64,000 bases of DNA from Odontocerum albicorne (GCA_949825065.1 OX463856.1:15484948-15548947); one strand, 5' to 3'. Shown: positions 1 through 12,312, counted from the first letter of the stretch. Notes: a model not told the origin generated them from the sequence alone. Numbers and translations are program-made.

Positions 1-6
1 CCACAT

Positions 7-55
7 ACATTCGGTGTTTGTTGCTTTCTTACTGAAAGCATCAAGCACCGAATGT
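7..55. repeat. Short hairpin (inverted repeat)
   Basis: Two 21-base arms match with two mismatches when one is reverse-complemented, separated by a 7-base loop (cttactg). The arms begin ACATTCGG and end CCGAATGT. The GC content of the arms is higher than their surroundings. It could be a MITE relic or a transcribed small hairpin. No reading frame goes with it. Confidence 0.7.
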
Positions 56-834
56 GACATACCTCATGACGACTAAGCAAAGCTTTGATCGAGAATAACC
101 TGCGTTCTATGACACGAGATATTATTGAGATACTGAAAAATTCGAAAACCACCGTTCACCAGCATTTGGTGCAATTTCGCTTTTGAATTTGATATAAAAA
201 TACGAAATAACTTAAAAGACAACCCCATACAATGGGTTAAAATCGTTTTCAGCCTGGTTACACGTTCCAACAACGATTAAAGTAATATCCCTTTTGGTTG
301 CATTCGGAAGATTGAGGAAAGAAATATGTCCATTGCTCGTTCGGAAATCGCCGTGCAGTATTGACATTTTTGCAAATTTCGTTGCCCCTTTTGCGGTGAA
401 ATTTGAATTTCCGCTCCGGATTTCGCTATCTGTGTAACAGTTATTTTATCACATTGTGAGGAGCTCTTCGCCTTGGATTTTCTCATTTTCATATCAATGG
501 AGTATTTTCTTTTTTGTGTATATTAGATTAAAGCAAAGTGATAAAATAACATGAAGGGTAATTTTTTGTTTAGATAATAGATACCATATATTGCCTTATA
601 TTTTTTTAATATGGATCTAAGAATTAAATAAATGCAACTACCTTTATCTCACTTAAATCAAGATTTATTGTACGAGTATAAAAGTTGATTTAATTATTTT
701 TTGTGTTACTTTTCAGAATGAACAATTCTATATCATAATGAAAGAAGGATCTCCGTGGTCTAGTAAGGAGAATTTTATTTGATACTTCTACATGTTATTT
801 TAAAGAATAAACTTCGTATTTCATAATGAAATGA
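56..834. other. Unassigned A+T-rich sequence
   Basis: No gene or named repeat recognised. Around 720-768 there is a degraded partial copy of the segment that starts the next SINE (a short stretch around the words tcataatgaa and ctccgtgg is present twice), so the SINE head seems to be partly duplicated. Confidence 0.5.
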
Positions 835-1019
835 CGATCTCCGTGGCTTAGTTTGTAAGACGCCTGTCTACCCGGAGGCTGGAGTTTCGATTACCGTTGG
901 AATCCAGGTTAAGTTATAAAAATATTATTTCTGTTCGGTTTTTACTTAAAGTGCCTTTGACATTTTCTTGTGATAAGCTCGCCAGGCTGGACTGTACACA
1001 AGAAAAGTGTTATTTAATA
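835..1019 (+). mobile_element. SINE-1 copy (tRNA-derived)
   Basis: The head resembles a tRNA gene with internal RNA polymerase III boxes: an A box (tggcttagtttg, near 844) and a B box (gagtttcgattaccg, near 882). The tail carries the diagnostic words of this family, gccaggctggactgtac followed by aagtgttat. At least ten further copies lie in the window on both strands, with heads and tails in the same order. It is not a tRNA gene, because the anticodon and acceptor stems are not kept. Confidence 0.75.
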
Positions 1020-2454
1020 CACAGTTACTGATTTAACTTCATACATGAGGTTTTTTAATGAGATTTTAATGTAGCGATGATTGTATTTTTATCCTTTAAC
1101 TGCCGTATAATAAAAACACTTCCTAGGACTGTAATATTGAAAATTTTACATATTTTTATTATTCAAAAAAATTATTTTTAATAACAGATTGTTAAAATAT
1201 AAACATCATTTCTTAGTTTTTCAATGTTCCGTTACGCCAAGATCACTTTAATTTTTAATAAATCATACCAATTTTAAATAACACTGAATCACATTCAACG
1301 CTGACACACTACACTACTTATTTAAATAAATGTTGATATAAAAATATTGAACTTTCCAATTCTTGAACTTTCAATAGGACATACTTTAAAATATTAAGAA
1401 ACATTATAATTTTTATTGCGTGATATATTTAAACAAATAGGTCCACGCAAAGTGGAATATCACACTGTTTGTATCTGTAGTGGGTTTCTCGAATTTTTTT
1501 GTGATGAGAACACCCAACACATCTTTTCGAAGGATTTCAATTTGTATGTTATAAACCTGCTACAAAACTCCTGGAAAGAAACACCCTCAGTCAGTCGATA
1601 TGGTAACTCTGCATTGTGCTTTGAACTAGACACTTTTAGTTGAGCCTCGGTTTTGTGCTGATGAAAAACTTGCTGAATGATTTCTTATTGAAAATCTCCT
1701 ATAGAAGTTTACATCCTGGTTTTATCTTTATATAGTACATGATCATTCAATAGATTGAGACCTAATATACGGTAGAAAACTTTTTTGTACCATTTTATGG
1801 TTATTTTCGTAGAGTGAACAGAAGATAGCACCATAACGCTTTTATGAACAACTCCCATATTTCGAGTGCAATCTATTACATTGGCAGGTTTTTTTATGGG
1901 TTGCCATGTAGTTATATCTACTCAAAGACTTTCTTCCATCAAATTATCATGCAATGTGAACATACAATAATTGTCACTCTCCTCTTTTCTTTCCAAATTT
2001 GGCGGACATTGCATTTATGTAAAAAGATTTCATATATATGTGGTTCCATCTTTCTGGAAACTAAGGCATATATTCTGTGTATAGTTCAATTTTTTTTTAC
2101 ATTGTGTTGTAGAACCAGTGTAAACAATAAAAATCTAACATACAACATGTAGCTCAATAACACAAGACCAAAATGTTAACCCAAAACGGCTTTTCTTTGA
2201 CAGGATATACTGCCTAAATAATAAGGGTTCTTTGAAAAGTAATAAACTTTCGTCCAAGGATATATTTTGATATAGATACATAAACTCCTTGAAAACTTTG
2301 GATATGTGTTTCAAAATAAATCTTATTTTATGCAGACGATCACCAGATATTTGATGGTAATTATTGAAAAAGTTAAGCATATGCAGTATCTATCATCTGT
2401 AATCGGTTACATGTCAATGTACGAGAAAATATCGCAAGATTTAATAATACATTT
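1020..2454. other. Unassigned A+T-rich sequence
   Basis: Nothing recognised on either strand. Short open frames of 60-100 codons occur but show no family motif, and their composition matches the surrounding A+T-rich DNA. Confidence 0.5.
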
Positions 2455-2697
2455 CTATTTCGTTTTGGTAAAGAGGTACAAGTCATCAATTACTTATTTG
2501 CCAGTTTGAAGTTTTGCAACACTTATATTCCTAAAATACAGACCTCAGGTAAATTTTAAAGGTAAACTTTGAATACATAATTAATTTATGTATTCAAAGG
2601 TTACCTTTAAAATTTACCTGAGGTCTGTATTTCCGGAATACAAGGCAAATAAGTCATTGATGACTGGTACCTCTTTACCAAAACGCCATAGATTTGT
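2455..2697. repeat. Foldback / palindromic element
   Basis: A long inverted repeat. The inner arms (about 46 bases, beginning aaatacagacctcagg) are almost perfect around a 6-base centre near 2579-2588. Outside them the match goes on imperfectly: gttttggtaaagaggtac on the left reappears reverse-complemented near 2675-2692. The left arm carries about 20 extra bases (around 2505-2527). It is probably a foldback transposon or MITE, with no coding content. Confidence 0.75.
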
Positions 2698-3014
2698 AGA
2701 ACAATGCTTTGTAATTGCATTCTTAGCATTTCTCGTCATCAACATACATTAAACGAGAAAGAAGTATATTTTGTCTATAGTGTATTTATTCAATGATTCG
2801 TTCTAAGCTGGCTTCAGAAACTTGTCGAGAAATTAATTAATGCTGTCGATTTGTTTTTTCAATAATTTTACTCACCAACTGGCAGACATGGCATGTAATG
2901 GCCTGGCAGGCACGGCTTGTTATTGCGAACTTACACGTCTACGTTACTTACTGATGAATTAAATAATATGAAGAAGAGCGCTCAGAAATCTTTTGGACGT
3001 GTAAAACAGACTTA
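2698..3014. other. Unassigned sequence
   Basis: No gene or known repeat recognised. A short local direct repeat (ggcagacatggca and ggcaggcacggct) lies near 2881-2915. Confidence 0.45.
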
Positions 3015-3235
3015 CAAAAATTATACAATTTCAATGTTAGAGCAAGGCGTTATAGAGGATACCAAAAAAATATGGTCGGATTAAGTGAAAGATATTTTAA
3101 ATGAATAAATTATAAGAAGCTTCGTAAATCTTACGAGTTCTATGAAAAGGTGTATGAAAGTAGAAGAGGTGAAATATGTGTCCTCTCTGCCTTGCTCAGT
3201 GAGGTAAATAGCGCGGTGTTGTACATTCATATAGG
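3015..3235 (+). pseudogene. LINE-A 3' end fragment (C-terminal RT-associated region)
   Basis: The conceptual translation around 3139-3180 reads SMKRCMKVEEVKYV. That matches the C-terminal block (CMKR-M-VEEA--VC-DR) repeated in other LINE-A copies at 15058, 37815, 52780 and 53390. Frameshifts and stops break the frame. Only the last few hundred bases of the LINE remain, as expected for 5'-truncated retrotransposition. Confidence 0.55.
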
Positions 3236-3960
3236 GTTTATCATATATTTCAGAGGCATATTTTTTTTATAATATACACAAAATACTAAGTAAAATTATC
3301 AGACTTTATAAAACAAACATTATTGGTACACGAGTGTTGTTGCCTTTCTACGTACTGTAATAATTGCACTAAGTACAATTACAACAACAATGAATTACGT
3401 GCCTACTCAGCGGTTCTCTACCCGATGCTTCGATTATCGATGTCAATAATGCTGCCTCCCGGCCACGCTGTTGAACATGTCCGTACCACCAATTAAGATA
3501 TGTCGAGAGGTATCATACATATAATTCGTAATAAGTACCAAGATCAACACGTTGCAGAGTCGTTGGGGTAAAATAATGTCAGTAACATATGTTAGGTTTA
3601 TATTATTTTATAAAATAAATAAATAAACTAAAAAAAAACATTTAAAAATAAAAGTAAGAACATAGGGGTTATGTTCTTCTGTTTTCGTTTCCAACCCCTA
3701 AAGTTATGAGTCGTAAATATGTGATATATAAGAAATAACGTCAATCGAGATAGGGTGTATTACCGACATCAAAGAAGATAACTTGTTATTAAGATATTAA
3801 GACATAGGAAAATATGTTCGCATCGGAATTGATGCTGTAGAAAAGCATATATTTTATTGATTTAGGTTCAATTTGATCGTTAACACTTTTTACAGAATAA
3901 ATTTACCACTCAAGTACAAAAGTTTCCGCAATGAATACATTACAGCGTGTATTAACAGAT
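3236..3960. other. Unassigned A+T-rich sequence
   Basis: No recognisable element. Simple A-rich runs occur around 3612-3660. Confidence 0.45.
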
Positions 3961-4220
3961 ACGACGGGTAAAATTTTATACTTTTTCCCTCAGTAGTATG
4001 CCAATTAGAGATGATAGAAGACGTGTTGTTTCGTTATATTCTGAAATGTTAAAAATTGAATATCGTGTGGTTATCAAGTTTCTTTCAAAAGAAGGTAAAA
4101 AACCGATGGAAATTTATTCGACTTGTACAGGTCGAATTCTTTTGTACTGTAGTGGTAAAACTTGGAGTGCTAGTGTATACAGGAATCATACGTTTTGCAA
4201 CAAAGATGTAAATATCTAAA
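3961..4220 (+). pseudogene. Mariner-like transposase, N-terminal fragment
   Basis: An open frame from 3998 to 4219 contains YRVVIKFLSKEGKKPMEI followed by GKTWSASVYR. This resembles the helix-turn-helix start of mariner-type transposases, which read roughly (I)RAVIKYL-KKG--EI and then (V)K-W-AEF-RG. Only this DNA-binding start is left and the catalytic part is missing. At 3960 the sequence TA-CGACGGGT could be a decayed terminal inverted repeat next to a TA target. The assignment rests on a short match. Confidence 0.45.
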
Positions 4221-4928
4221 TACTTGATTCATATACGAGTATAATTCAATTTAAAAAAGTGCATACAACAGGTCATGGCTCAGAAAGTCATCATTCTTCA
4301 AAGATTAAAAATAATTTTTAAATGTATTAAAACAATCATAACAATTTTATTTAAAAATTTTATTCAGGAAATTTAATCAATATTTGAAAAAAAAATTATT
4401 AACTTGCATTCAATACGATTTATTATTATTTAGTTATACTCAAAATCCCATTGTTTTGGCGTACTTACAAAAAAAAAAACGATTTATTAAGACTTATAAA
4501 TGTTATGCTTAATCGTTTCATAAAATTTTATTAATTCATTAATTTATTTGTGACCCTTCAACTTATACGAATAGATAATTCAGACACGTTGAATAGCATG
4601 ACCGGGAGACAGCATGTTTGCATGACATAGCATGACCGGGATACATCATGTTTTCGGCCCTATTTATCGTGCGTTCGGATTAATAACCGATTGTGTAGGC
4701 GCGAAAATCAACGTTTGTGACATCTGTTATTAAATCGTTAGCAACGCTACCAAACGTGATTTTTTTACACATACAGGGTTGATTTATGTTATTTTGATAT
4801 TTCAAATAAATGTGATTTGTGAGCTGGGTACTTTTTGCATAATTACACCCATATAAAATTATTGTTAAGCGCCGTTAAGTTACGATTGATATTCCATTTA
4901 GATATAAAATATTCTCTCAAAATAATCA
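4221..4928. other. Unassigned sequence with a short direct repeat
   Basis: No gene seen. Near 4596-4652 the words agcatgaccggga and catcatg/cagcatg occur twice in direct order about 33 bases apart. Confidence 0.45.
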
Positions 4929-5095
4929 TCAGTGGCCTCGTTGGTAAAACGCCTGTCTTTCAGCCCGGGGTTTGATTTCCCTTGGTAAACAGAATATTTT
5001 AAAAGAACTCACTTAAGGCATTAATAACATCTTTCTGGTTGTTTGGAAGAGATTGCCACAATTAAACCACTGTGTGGTACTGTATGAAACAAAAT
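4929..5095 (+). mobile_element. SINE-1 copy
   Basis: The head is agtggcctcgttggtaaaac, a near-complete A-box region, followed by gcctgtct and a B-box-like ggggtttgatttccc. The body has the family words cacttaaggc, tctggttgtttggaagag and attgccac. The tail is decayed. Confidence 0.75.
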
Positions 5096-7463
5096 GCCAT
5101 GCATGTTTAAACATCAGTGTATATTTTAATTTATTGTTTGATATAATTTGATAATTTGTATTTGGATTTAATTTCGACTTAAAGTTTATTTCCTTGCATT
5201 CATTTTCATATTTCAAGATCAATTTATATTGTATTACGGTGTACAACTATGCGTACAAAGTTATATCCATTAATTTTTCAAATTATTTATTGATTTCTTT
5301 GCTTAATTAATGTTTTGCTTAATTAATTGTGACGACATTTATTTTTAAGTGGAAGATATTTTCAGCCTGTGAAGAGGAAAGAGAAAAGTGTTGGTGTATA
5401 TAAGCGTGGCAATTAAAATGTGTTAATTAAATTTACTTAGTTCAAGGTCTATTGTGGCCTATTGTGTGCTGTAGTATGTTTGTTCTCATTTTTCACCGAT
5501 TTTATACATAAAGTGGTGAGTGTATATTATTGTAAAATCTTGTGAAATGAAATTATTTCACACTTAAATGTAAAAGAACTCTTCACGATAACTTCAATTA
5601 AAACTGCAGGTCTTTTTCACTTTACAAAAGCATTGCCAAAGTGTCTGATTATGCTTTTGTAAAGTCAAACAGATCTGTCATTTTGATTTAAGTTATTGTT
5701 AAGATTTTTTCCCATTTACTTATCAAATAATATTTTTTTAAAGAGTTCTGAAATATTAATAACAAATTAATTAGTTACATCTTGTATTTATGTACACACT
5801 GTGATTGTTTTAAAAAAAAAATGGTAATAATTTAAATCTGTAGTTAATGAATACATAAATGAAAATGTAATACAATACAACGTAACTTATGGAATAATAA
5901 TTCAAATCTATCTTCAATATTTCCTTTTTCAGTTTTTTAAGATTGTCACATTATCAAATTTTCCTTTTCGTCACCGATATATTTTGAAGAAATCACGAAC
6001 CCTTATACAATATTTCCACCACTTGGAATTTCACGACATCCTCTTGGAAAATATCGCATCTAACCTAATTTAAAAATTTCCATAAGCATTTCCAACGTGA
6101 ATTCATTCGACAAAAGGATAAGATCAAAGATTCTACAAAGGTGTAATATATTATGTATGTGTTTTGATCTCAAATTGCACCACCACCATGCTTGTAGGTA
6201 TATTCTCATACATACTCGTATAATCTGATTATCTCGCAGAAATGTATATTTGCCGAGGAGAGAAAGAATCGGAATTGTCGTGAGAATCCCGTGTTGCGTT
6301 ACATTCCTTAGGGAGACGTGTTTTAGAGAGGTGGCGCTAGGGGTAATGCCGCAAGAGCAAGATAATTGAAAATTCACCATTTAAATACAAATACAATGTT
6401 TAGTTCAAAATATCAACGTTTTGTGCTAAAACTCATAAACTTAATTAAATTTACTACAAATAAACCAGTTTTGCTTTACAAACTATGCAAGTTTGTTTAT
6501 TATAATAATGAACACCTAAATCTATCTGGAACCCTCTGAAGTTTGCACAAAATTAAAAAATTTAAGAATCTAATGACAGATCTCACATTAACAGCGTGTA
6601 ATTATCGAAAATACTTTTGATTTTTTATAGCACATGCCGTACTACTTTCACTTTTGTAAATAAAATTATGCGTGCGCTGTAGTGATTCAATTATAAAATT
6701 TGAATTATTTATTTTTATTCACGTAGTGTTGTGTTGAATAACCTAGTCCCGAGGGAGGATTTTCAAGTTTTACATTCAACTGTCAGTTGATGTTTAGGGG
6801 TGATATTGTGTGTAATGCGATATTCATTTGGGAATTTTACAGTTAATGTTGTAGAAGTAGTAAGTAGTTAAACCTGTAAATATTTCATATAAAAATACCG
6901 TTTTATAACATAACAGTTGTATAAGAGTTCAGGTACGTTTAAACAACTATGAAACCGTACATGTAATAGGTTAATCATCTAGTATTTATTTATTAGTTTA
7001 AAGGGCAAATAACTAATTTGATACAAAAAATATACAAATATATGAGAAAATATATTGATATAAAAACAGTGTTATATAATAGAAAACAGGCAAACCCAGA
7101 ACAATTTGAGTGCAATAGAGTAAAAAAAAATTCTTTCAAGAACAACTGCTTAGTACGAGTATGTTATTACTCTAGTTAGAAATAAAATTCATATAAAAGT
7201 CAACAGAATACCCACACATATAGCTAAGTCTGCGAAGTTTTATTATACGGACAGCTACACAAATTATTGGTTGTAACTACAACATTCAGGAATTAAATAT
7301 TTTTCTTCTATCTGACAAGGTTGTAAGATACATAACTTTATCAACCAACCATAGTACATCTTAACTTTTAAAGGATTTGCAGTTTTAAGTTCTTATTTGT
7401 TTAAAGCAGATATAATATTATATGCGTTACATGAAGAACTGCTTCAGATTAATGATGAAGACG
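5096..7463. other. Unassigned A+T-rich sequence
   Basis: Apart from the hairpin at 5590-5695, nothing is recognised. A 106-codon open frame on the minus strand (6060-6380) has no known motif, and I do not count it as a gene. Confidence 0.45.
5590..5695. repeat. Pre-miRNA-sized imperfect hairpin
   Basis: The two halves pair over about 45 bases. A perfect 14-bp block (ACTTTACAAAAGCA at 5619-5632 with TGCTTTTGTAAAGT at 5652-5665) lies next to a 19-base loop, and the lower stem has scattered mismatches (aacttcaatt against aattta-agtt). Its size is right for a microRNA precursor, but a small MITE would look the same. Confidence 0.5.
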
Positions 7464-7545
7464 ACATTCGTGCCCTAATAGGTAACCCGCCTATCTCCCA
7501 ATCTGGAGGTTACCAGTTCGATTCTTGTTTGTACTCACATTTATT
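7464..7545 (+). mobile_element. SINE-1-like head fragment
   Basis: The head words cattcgtgccctaatagg, cgcctatctcccaatc and the B-box-like ccagttcgattcttg occur in SINE-1 order and spacing. No SINE-1 tail is recognisable. Confidence 0.5.
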
Positions 7546-7617
7546 AAAAAGCTTTGTCTTTATAGCTTATTTAACAAAGCAAGCTTGGAAGAGAATGCTA
7601 TGTGATAATATGCCAAC

Positions 7618-8012
7618 AGGTTGTCGACGTTGCTAGGCCTCGTATTCGAGGATTCGCCATTCAAACGTTAATTTAGTTCGAAAGTGAAGGTGTGCCGTAG
7701 AATTTTTTTTATCATATTTTTCTTGTTTTTTTAAGTGAGTAAGTTGTTGTACACCAGTGAACTCACCGGCTACACCGATGTACTGGATCTGAGGCACAAC
7801 TGAAATGAGACAATTGGAGCACACTGAAATATATTTTTTTCATTTTTTTAATATGTACGACCGATATTATAGGTATCCTTATACCCCCAAATACTAGGTG
7901 GGAAAAATACCTGTTTTATTTGAGGGAGTAGCACAGCGCGGGGTTTGAACTGGCGACCTTCCACACGAAAGTCCAGTGCGTTACCGTGCGGCCATACACC
8001 GCACCACCCAAC
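7618..8012 (-). mobile_element. SINE-3 copy (long tRNA-headed SINE)
   Basis: Read on the minus strand it begins gtgcggtgtatggccgc, carries a B-box-like gccagttcaaacccc, then tatttgggggtataagg, ctcagatccagtac and acggcacacc, and ends gaggcctag. A second copy on the plus strand at 45525-45862 follows the same order over about 340 bases, including tatttgggggaataagg, agatgcagtac, acggcacag and gaggcccag. It is longer than usual for a SINE, with no open frame. Confidence 0.7.
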
Positions 8013-8957
8013 AGGTTATACTGTTTACAATGAATGTGTTATAATATACAATATAGTACAAGACTTATGTCGAAGTGGCCTAAGGTTAATGTGCTATTCT
8101 GAATTAATCTTTTTAATTTCCTTCAGAACTAAGTTGATATCTGAATACATCGTTATTAGTTATTAAAAAAAAATGTATGAAGAAATTGTCCTATTCAAGA
8201 TACTCGTAAATATCGTATCAAGTATAATTTTCAAGTTAACTTCATAATGTAAGTCTTTTACCAGTTTTCTAAACTAATAAAGACTGTGAATGACAAGTGA
8301 ATGTAACAATAGTTCCCTAAGTGGCAATGCATGCAAGCCCACGCAAGGCAGTCGTCCCCCAGGAAGGGATCCAAAAACTTGAAAGGGTAACTAGTCAGCA
8401 TCTTAAGAGAGTCAGTATCTAAGAGATAATAACAGATCACAAACCTAACGTAAAAGAAGAATTCTTTATAATAATGATGTTGTCGACCTCTGATTCGAGG
8501 ATATAGTATGTATCGTAAAATATCGAAGGGCTGCAAACGCCAATATTGGGTTTATGGCCATCTCTTATTTGAAGTTGGACATTAGAAACGGTACGCAAAA
8601 AGCAAATAAGATTTGCCGGTCCTGATTATTTGACACGCGAAATCAATCGATTTATGCGGAGAAAACTGCGGTCATGGAAATTTATTCGCGCGAAAACACT
8701 CGGGTACGGGGTGGGTTTTGACGGGGAAAATTTGGATTATGTACCCCAAAGGTAGTTTTTTCAAATAGTGCAGTCGGGTTGAAAAAATACGAGTTAAACA
8801 AAAAAAGGAAAAATTTATGATTAAACTACTTGAGGATTGAAGAAATTGAAAAAAAAATGTTGTTCAAGGCAAGTTGTAAATTATAGAACATACTGACTAC
8901 CCTTTTTATTTTTTTAGATTAAAAAAAATTAACCAATTTTATCCTAATTCTTTCTTT
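8013..8957. other. Unassigned sequence
   Basis: No gene recognised. At 8482-8505 the stretch ttgtcgacctctgattcgagg resembles the 3' tip of SINE-3 and may be a scrap of a third copy. The block 8560-8760 is richer in GC than its surroundings but matches nothing I know. Confidence 0.4.
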
Positions 8958-9335
8958 CGATGGTCTTACAGATCAAATCGAGCTTTGGCCTCCGTCAATC
9001 TTCACCTCCAGCTCATCTTGTCTTCCGCCACGACCCTCCAATCCTGCGCCTGCAGCAGCCGGGTTGCGTCCCTCTCAACTTCATCTTCCCATCGCAGCCT
9101 TGGCCTGCCCACTCTCCTTCTCCCACCTGGGTGTCCCTTCAGGATTCCTTTGGGTGCTCACGATGACGGCATTCTCTGCACATGTCCGGCCCATCTCAAT
9201 CTGCTCAGTTTGACATGTAACATACAGAGCCTGGAAGCTTTGTAGATATTATACAGCTCGTCGTTGTATCGTATTCGCCAGGTTTCGCCGTCATTCACGG
9301 GGCCCAGGGTCGTACGTAGTACTCTTATTTTATCC
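8958..9335 (-). pseudogene. RTE-like LINE C-terminal fragment
   Basis: On the minus strand the translation contains RIRYNDELY, then LRWAGHVQRMP, then RRRVGRPRLRWEDEVERDA, then DWRVVAEDK and W. This is the typical LINE C-terminus (LRW-GH--RM ... GRP--RW-D ... WR--A-DR--WR) that follows the reverse transcriptase domain in many insect LINEs. The element is 5'-truncated and has a stop after RMPSS. Its GC content is clearly higher than the flanks, which suggests a fairly recent insertion. Confidence 0.8.
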
Positions 9336-9364
9336 TAATTAACACTTTTTATTAGTTTACACAG

Positions 9365-9760
9365 TTTACATCCGAAAATTTTATTTTCACTTCAACAATA
9401 CGGAAATCTATCCTTTATATACAAATAATATTCACAAAAAGTCCAAATGTTATCAATACAAAATAATACTTGAAATGCGAAAAAATATTATATACAACTG
9501 ATCTTCACTCTAATCGATAAGGCTTATGATATAATTTTATTTACCTTACTTATTACAATAACTAAAACTTATTATTATAGTTTTCATCCGAAAACTTAAA
9601 TATTATTTTCACTTCAACAGTAAATCTGATAAAACATATTGACAAGTCCAAATGTTTTCAATACAAAATAATACTTGAAATGAGAAAACTATTAAACATT
9701 ACCGATCCGCATTCTAATCGACAAGGCTTGCGATACAGTTTTATTTAAATTACAAATTAG
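9365..9760. repeat. Two direct copies of a ~200-bp unit
   Basis: Unit 1 (about 9365-9550) and unit 2 (about 9578-9755) share catccgaaaa, ttttcacttcaac, aagtccaaatgtt, caatacaaaataatactt, gaaatg, taatcga and aaggctt in the same order. They differ by substitutions and small indels. No coding content. Confidence 0.75.
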
Positions 9761-10420
9761 GTAAAATTTTCTAAACTGTATATTAAAATGTAGTCAACAT
9801 ATTTGAATATTTTATATCTAAATCATTGAACAAATATTTTAATGTTTTCAAATGTATTGACTCTAATTTTTGTGTTCTTGCTTATGATTACAGTATGTGT
9901 AAGATTCTGAGTGTGAATATTTAGTATATTTTAGACAAATAAATTAAATTTGTTATTACAGAATGGGACCACTTTATCACAGGCCTTGCCTTGTGAAACA
10001 ATTCTCTATATTTACAAAATAGAGTTTTAGTATTATAACGTGCTTCTTGTCTGCGATCTAACGATGTTCATTTTTAGTGATGTATTATGTAAAGTAAAAA
10101 AATATAAATTAAAAAGTAAAACAATTCATATTAAAAAATATATTATTTCATGGAAAATATGATCAATTAATAAATGAAAAAAAAAAAGCAAAAATTATCT
10201 GCACACATATCTCATTACAATCCTATAACTATGGTAGAAAACGGGAATAGTGAAAGGAGCGGAGGTTGAGTACCCATTCGATGGAGTAATCAGCTAAAAA
10301 CAGCGGGCTGCTTATTTCAGGAGGCGAAGCGGTGAGGATTTATATTATTGGCCTTATCTCCTTCTGGGTTGGACTTTTGTCTGTTGTATAGATGCCAAAA
10401 CTATTTTAAGGCAATGTTAA
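9761..10420. other. Unassigned A+T-rich sequence
   Basis: Nothing recognised. A GC-richer patch at 10240-10340 (around aaaggagcggaggttgag) matches no family I know. Confidence 0.4.
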
Positions 10421-12312
10421 TCTATATAAATAAAAATGTTAATGTTCGTAAATTATAGATGGCTAATCTCCGGAAGTTCTCTACCGATCGCTTTGAAATT
10501 TTGACTTAAGTTGATATTCGTCAACGGAAATGTTTTTTCATTTTTATTTATATATAAATATCGGTGTATATAAAAATTTTTTTAAATCAGAAATAAATAC
10601 CTAGGCGAACCTGTTGGGGACAGGGACTAACTAGATGTCTGAAAGATCTCAAATGTCATTTTCGAGGTTTTGGAGTTTATATCAAATATTTAATTATTAA
10701 GTCTATATAAATAAAATATTAAATAATTTAATGTTTAAAAATACATAATAAATTTTATAAATAATACATGTTTTATTTTTGAGTCGAGACACGAACCGAT
10801 AATTCTATGATTAATTTATTACAGAGGAAAAATAGGTTAGAATCCAAGATACGTCAAACTAACATTTGTGTTAATAAGGATAAGTTCCATTGTGTCATAG
10901 CAGCTTGAAAAAATCTTAATATGGCTGAATCAGGACTTTATAGCGCAAGCGCAGGAAATATATTTGACAGAACTAATACTAAGTTTGTAAAAAATATCAA
11001 ACTAACATTTTATCTGTTTTCAAATATTTCGAGTATCGTTAAAATAAATATAATCGCTAAAACAAATATAGCTTATATGTATAAAAAGATCTAAAATAAA
11101 GATAACTTATATGTATAAAAAGATCGAGGATCGCTAAAATAAATATAACTTATATAGTATGTATAAAAAACAGATGCGTGATACTCTCACGTGGTAGAAG
11201 TGAAACTTCTTAGCTCTTAGGAAAAGTTGATTTTATGCATTGCTTATTTTCCATTTGTTAACGATTTTTTTAGGATTAGGAAATGGTTGTGTGGAATTTA
11301 ATTCAAGAAAGTCTCTTTTAATTTAATCAAAATATTTTTTTTTTATATTTTTAATAATAAACAATAATAAATAATAATATAATACACTTAATAAAATTTA
11401 ATTTTTAATATTAAATATATTAATATTTTTATATTTATATTAAATTTATTATTTTTAAATAATTATTTAATTATTTATAGCTTTACTATTTTAATTATAT
11501 TATTAATAATATATTATTAAAAATATTATTTTAATATATAATTTTATTTGTATAGCGCCATCTGCGTTAATTTATCCGCCATTTTCATTTCGTAATGTGC
11601 GTTGTTGACATATCTACCTCTAAGAATATCTTTTTCACTTAGTATTTTCAACTTATTTTTTTATTTTTCTGTTCAATTAGCGGTAAAATATAATTGTATT
11701 GATTGATTTTCGTTTGAATTCAAATCATATCGTGAATTGATCTCTTAGAGTGACGCGATCATTTACTTCACAGAGACAACGTGATGCTGGTATGTACATT
11801 TTTGACAAACGTCATATTTATTTTAAACGAACTGACAAATTTTTGCTAATTTGTAACAAGATGTATTAATGAGTCATTATTGTTTGTTTTTTGTAATGTA
11901 TTTACCTAAATAACTTGCTATTTATTAGAATCGATATTTATTGTTCATTAATGACGCAATAAAACATGTCACATCCAAATTAAATTCGTGCGTAGTTTGC
12001 AATGTTTACAATGTCTTTCCTTAACATTTAATTAATTCCAATAACCTCTCTCTTTGCTTAGCATTTAATTCGTTCCAATTATCTCCGGATTTCCTTAACA
12101 ATACTCCTATTGGACAAATATTTGACAAATGCGTGTCCAGCTGCAAAACGATTGATCAGCTGAGATATTCTCACATCAATTGCTGGAAATTGGGAACGGA
12201 AATTTCATTGTCTCATTACTTAATGTTTCACTCATATTTTTAAAGGTTTACAATTTTATATGTTTGTGCTATAACTTTCTTTTTTCTTTTTCAGTGCAAT
12301 CTATCTGCTTTA

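Noticed and set aside
6060..6380. 106-codon minus-strand frame as a gene
   Set aside because: No motif, no repeat in the window and a composition like the surroundings; expected by chance at this length.
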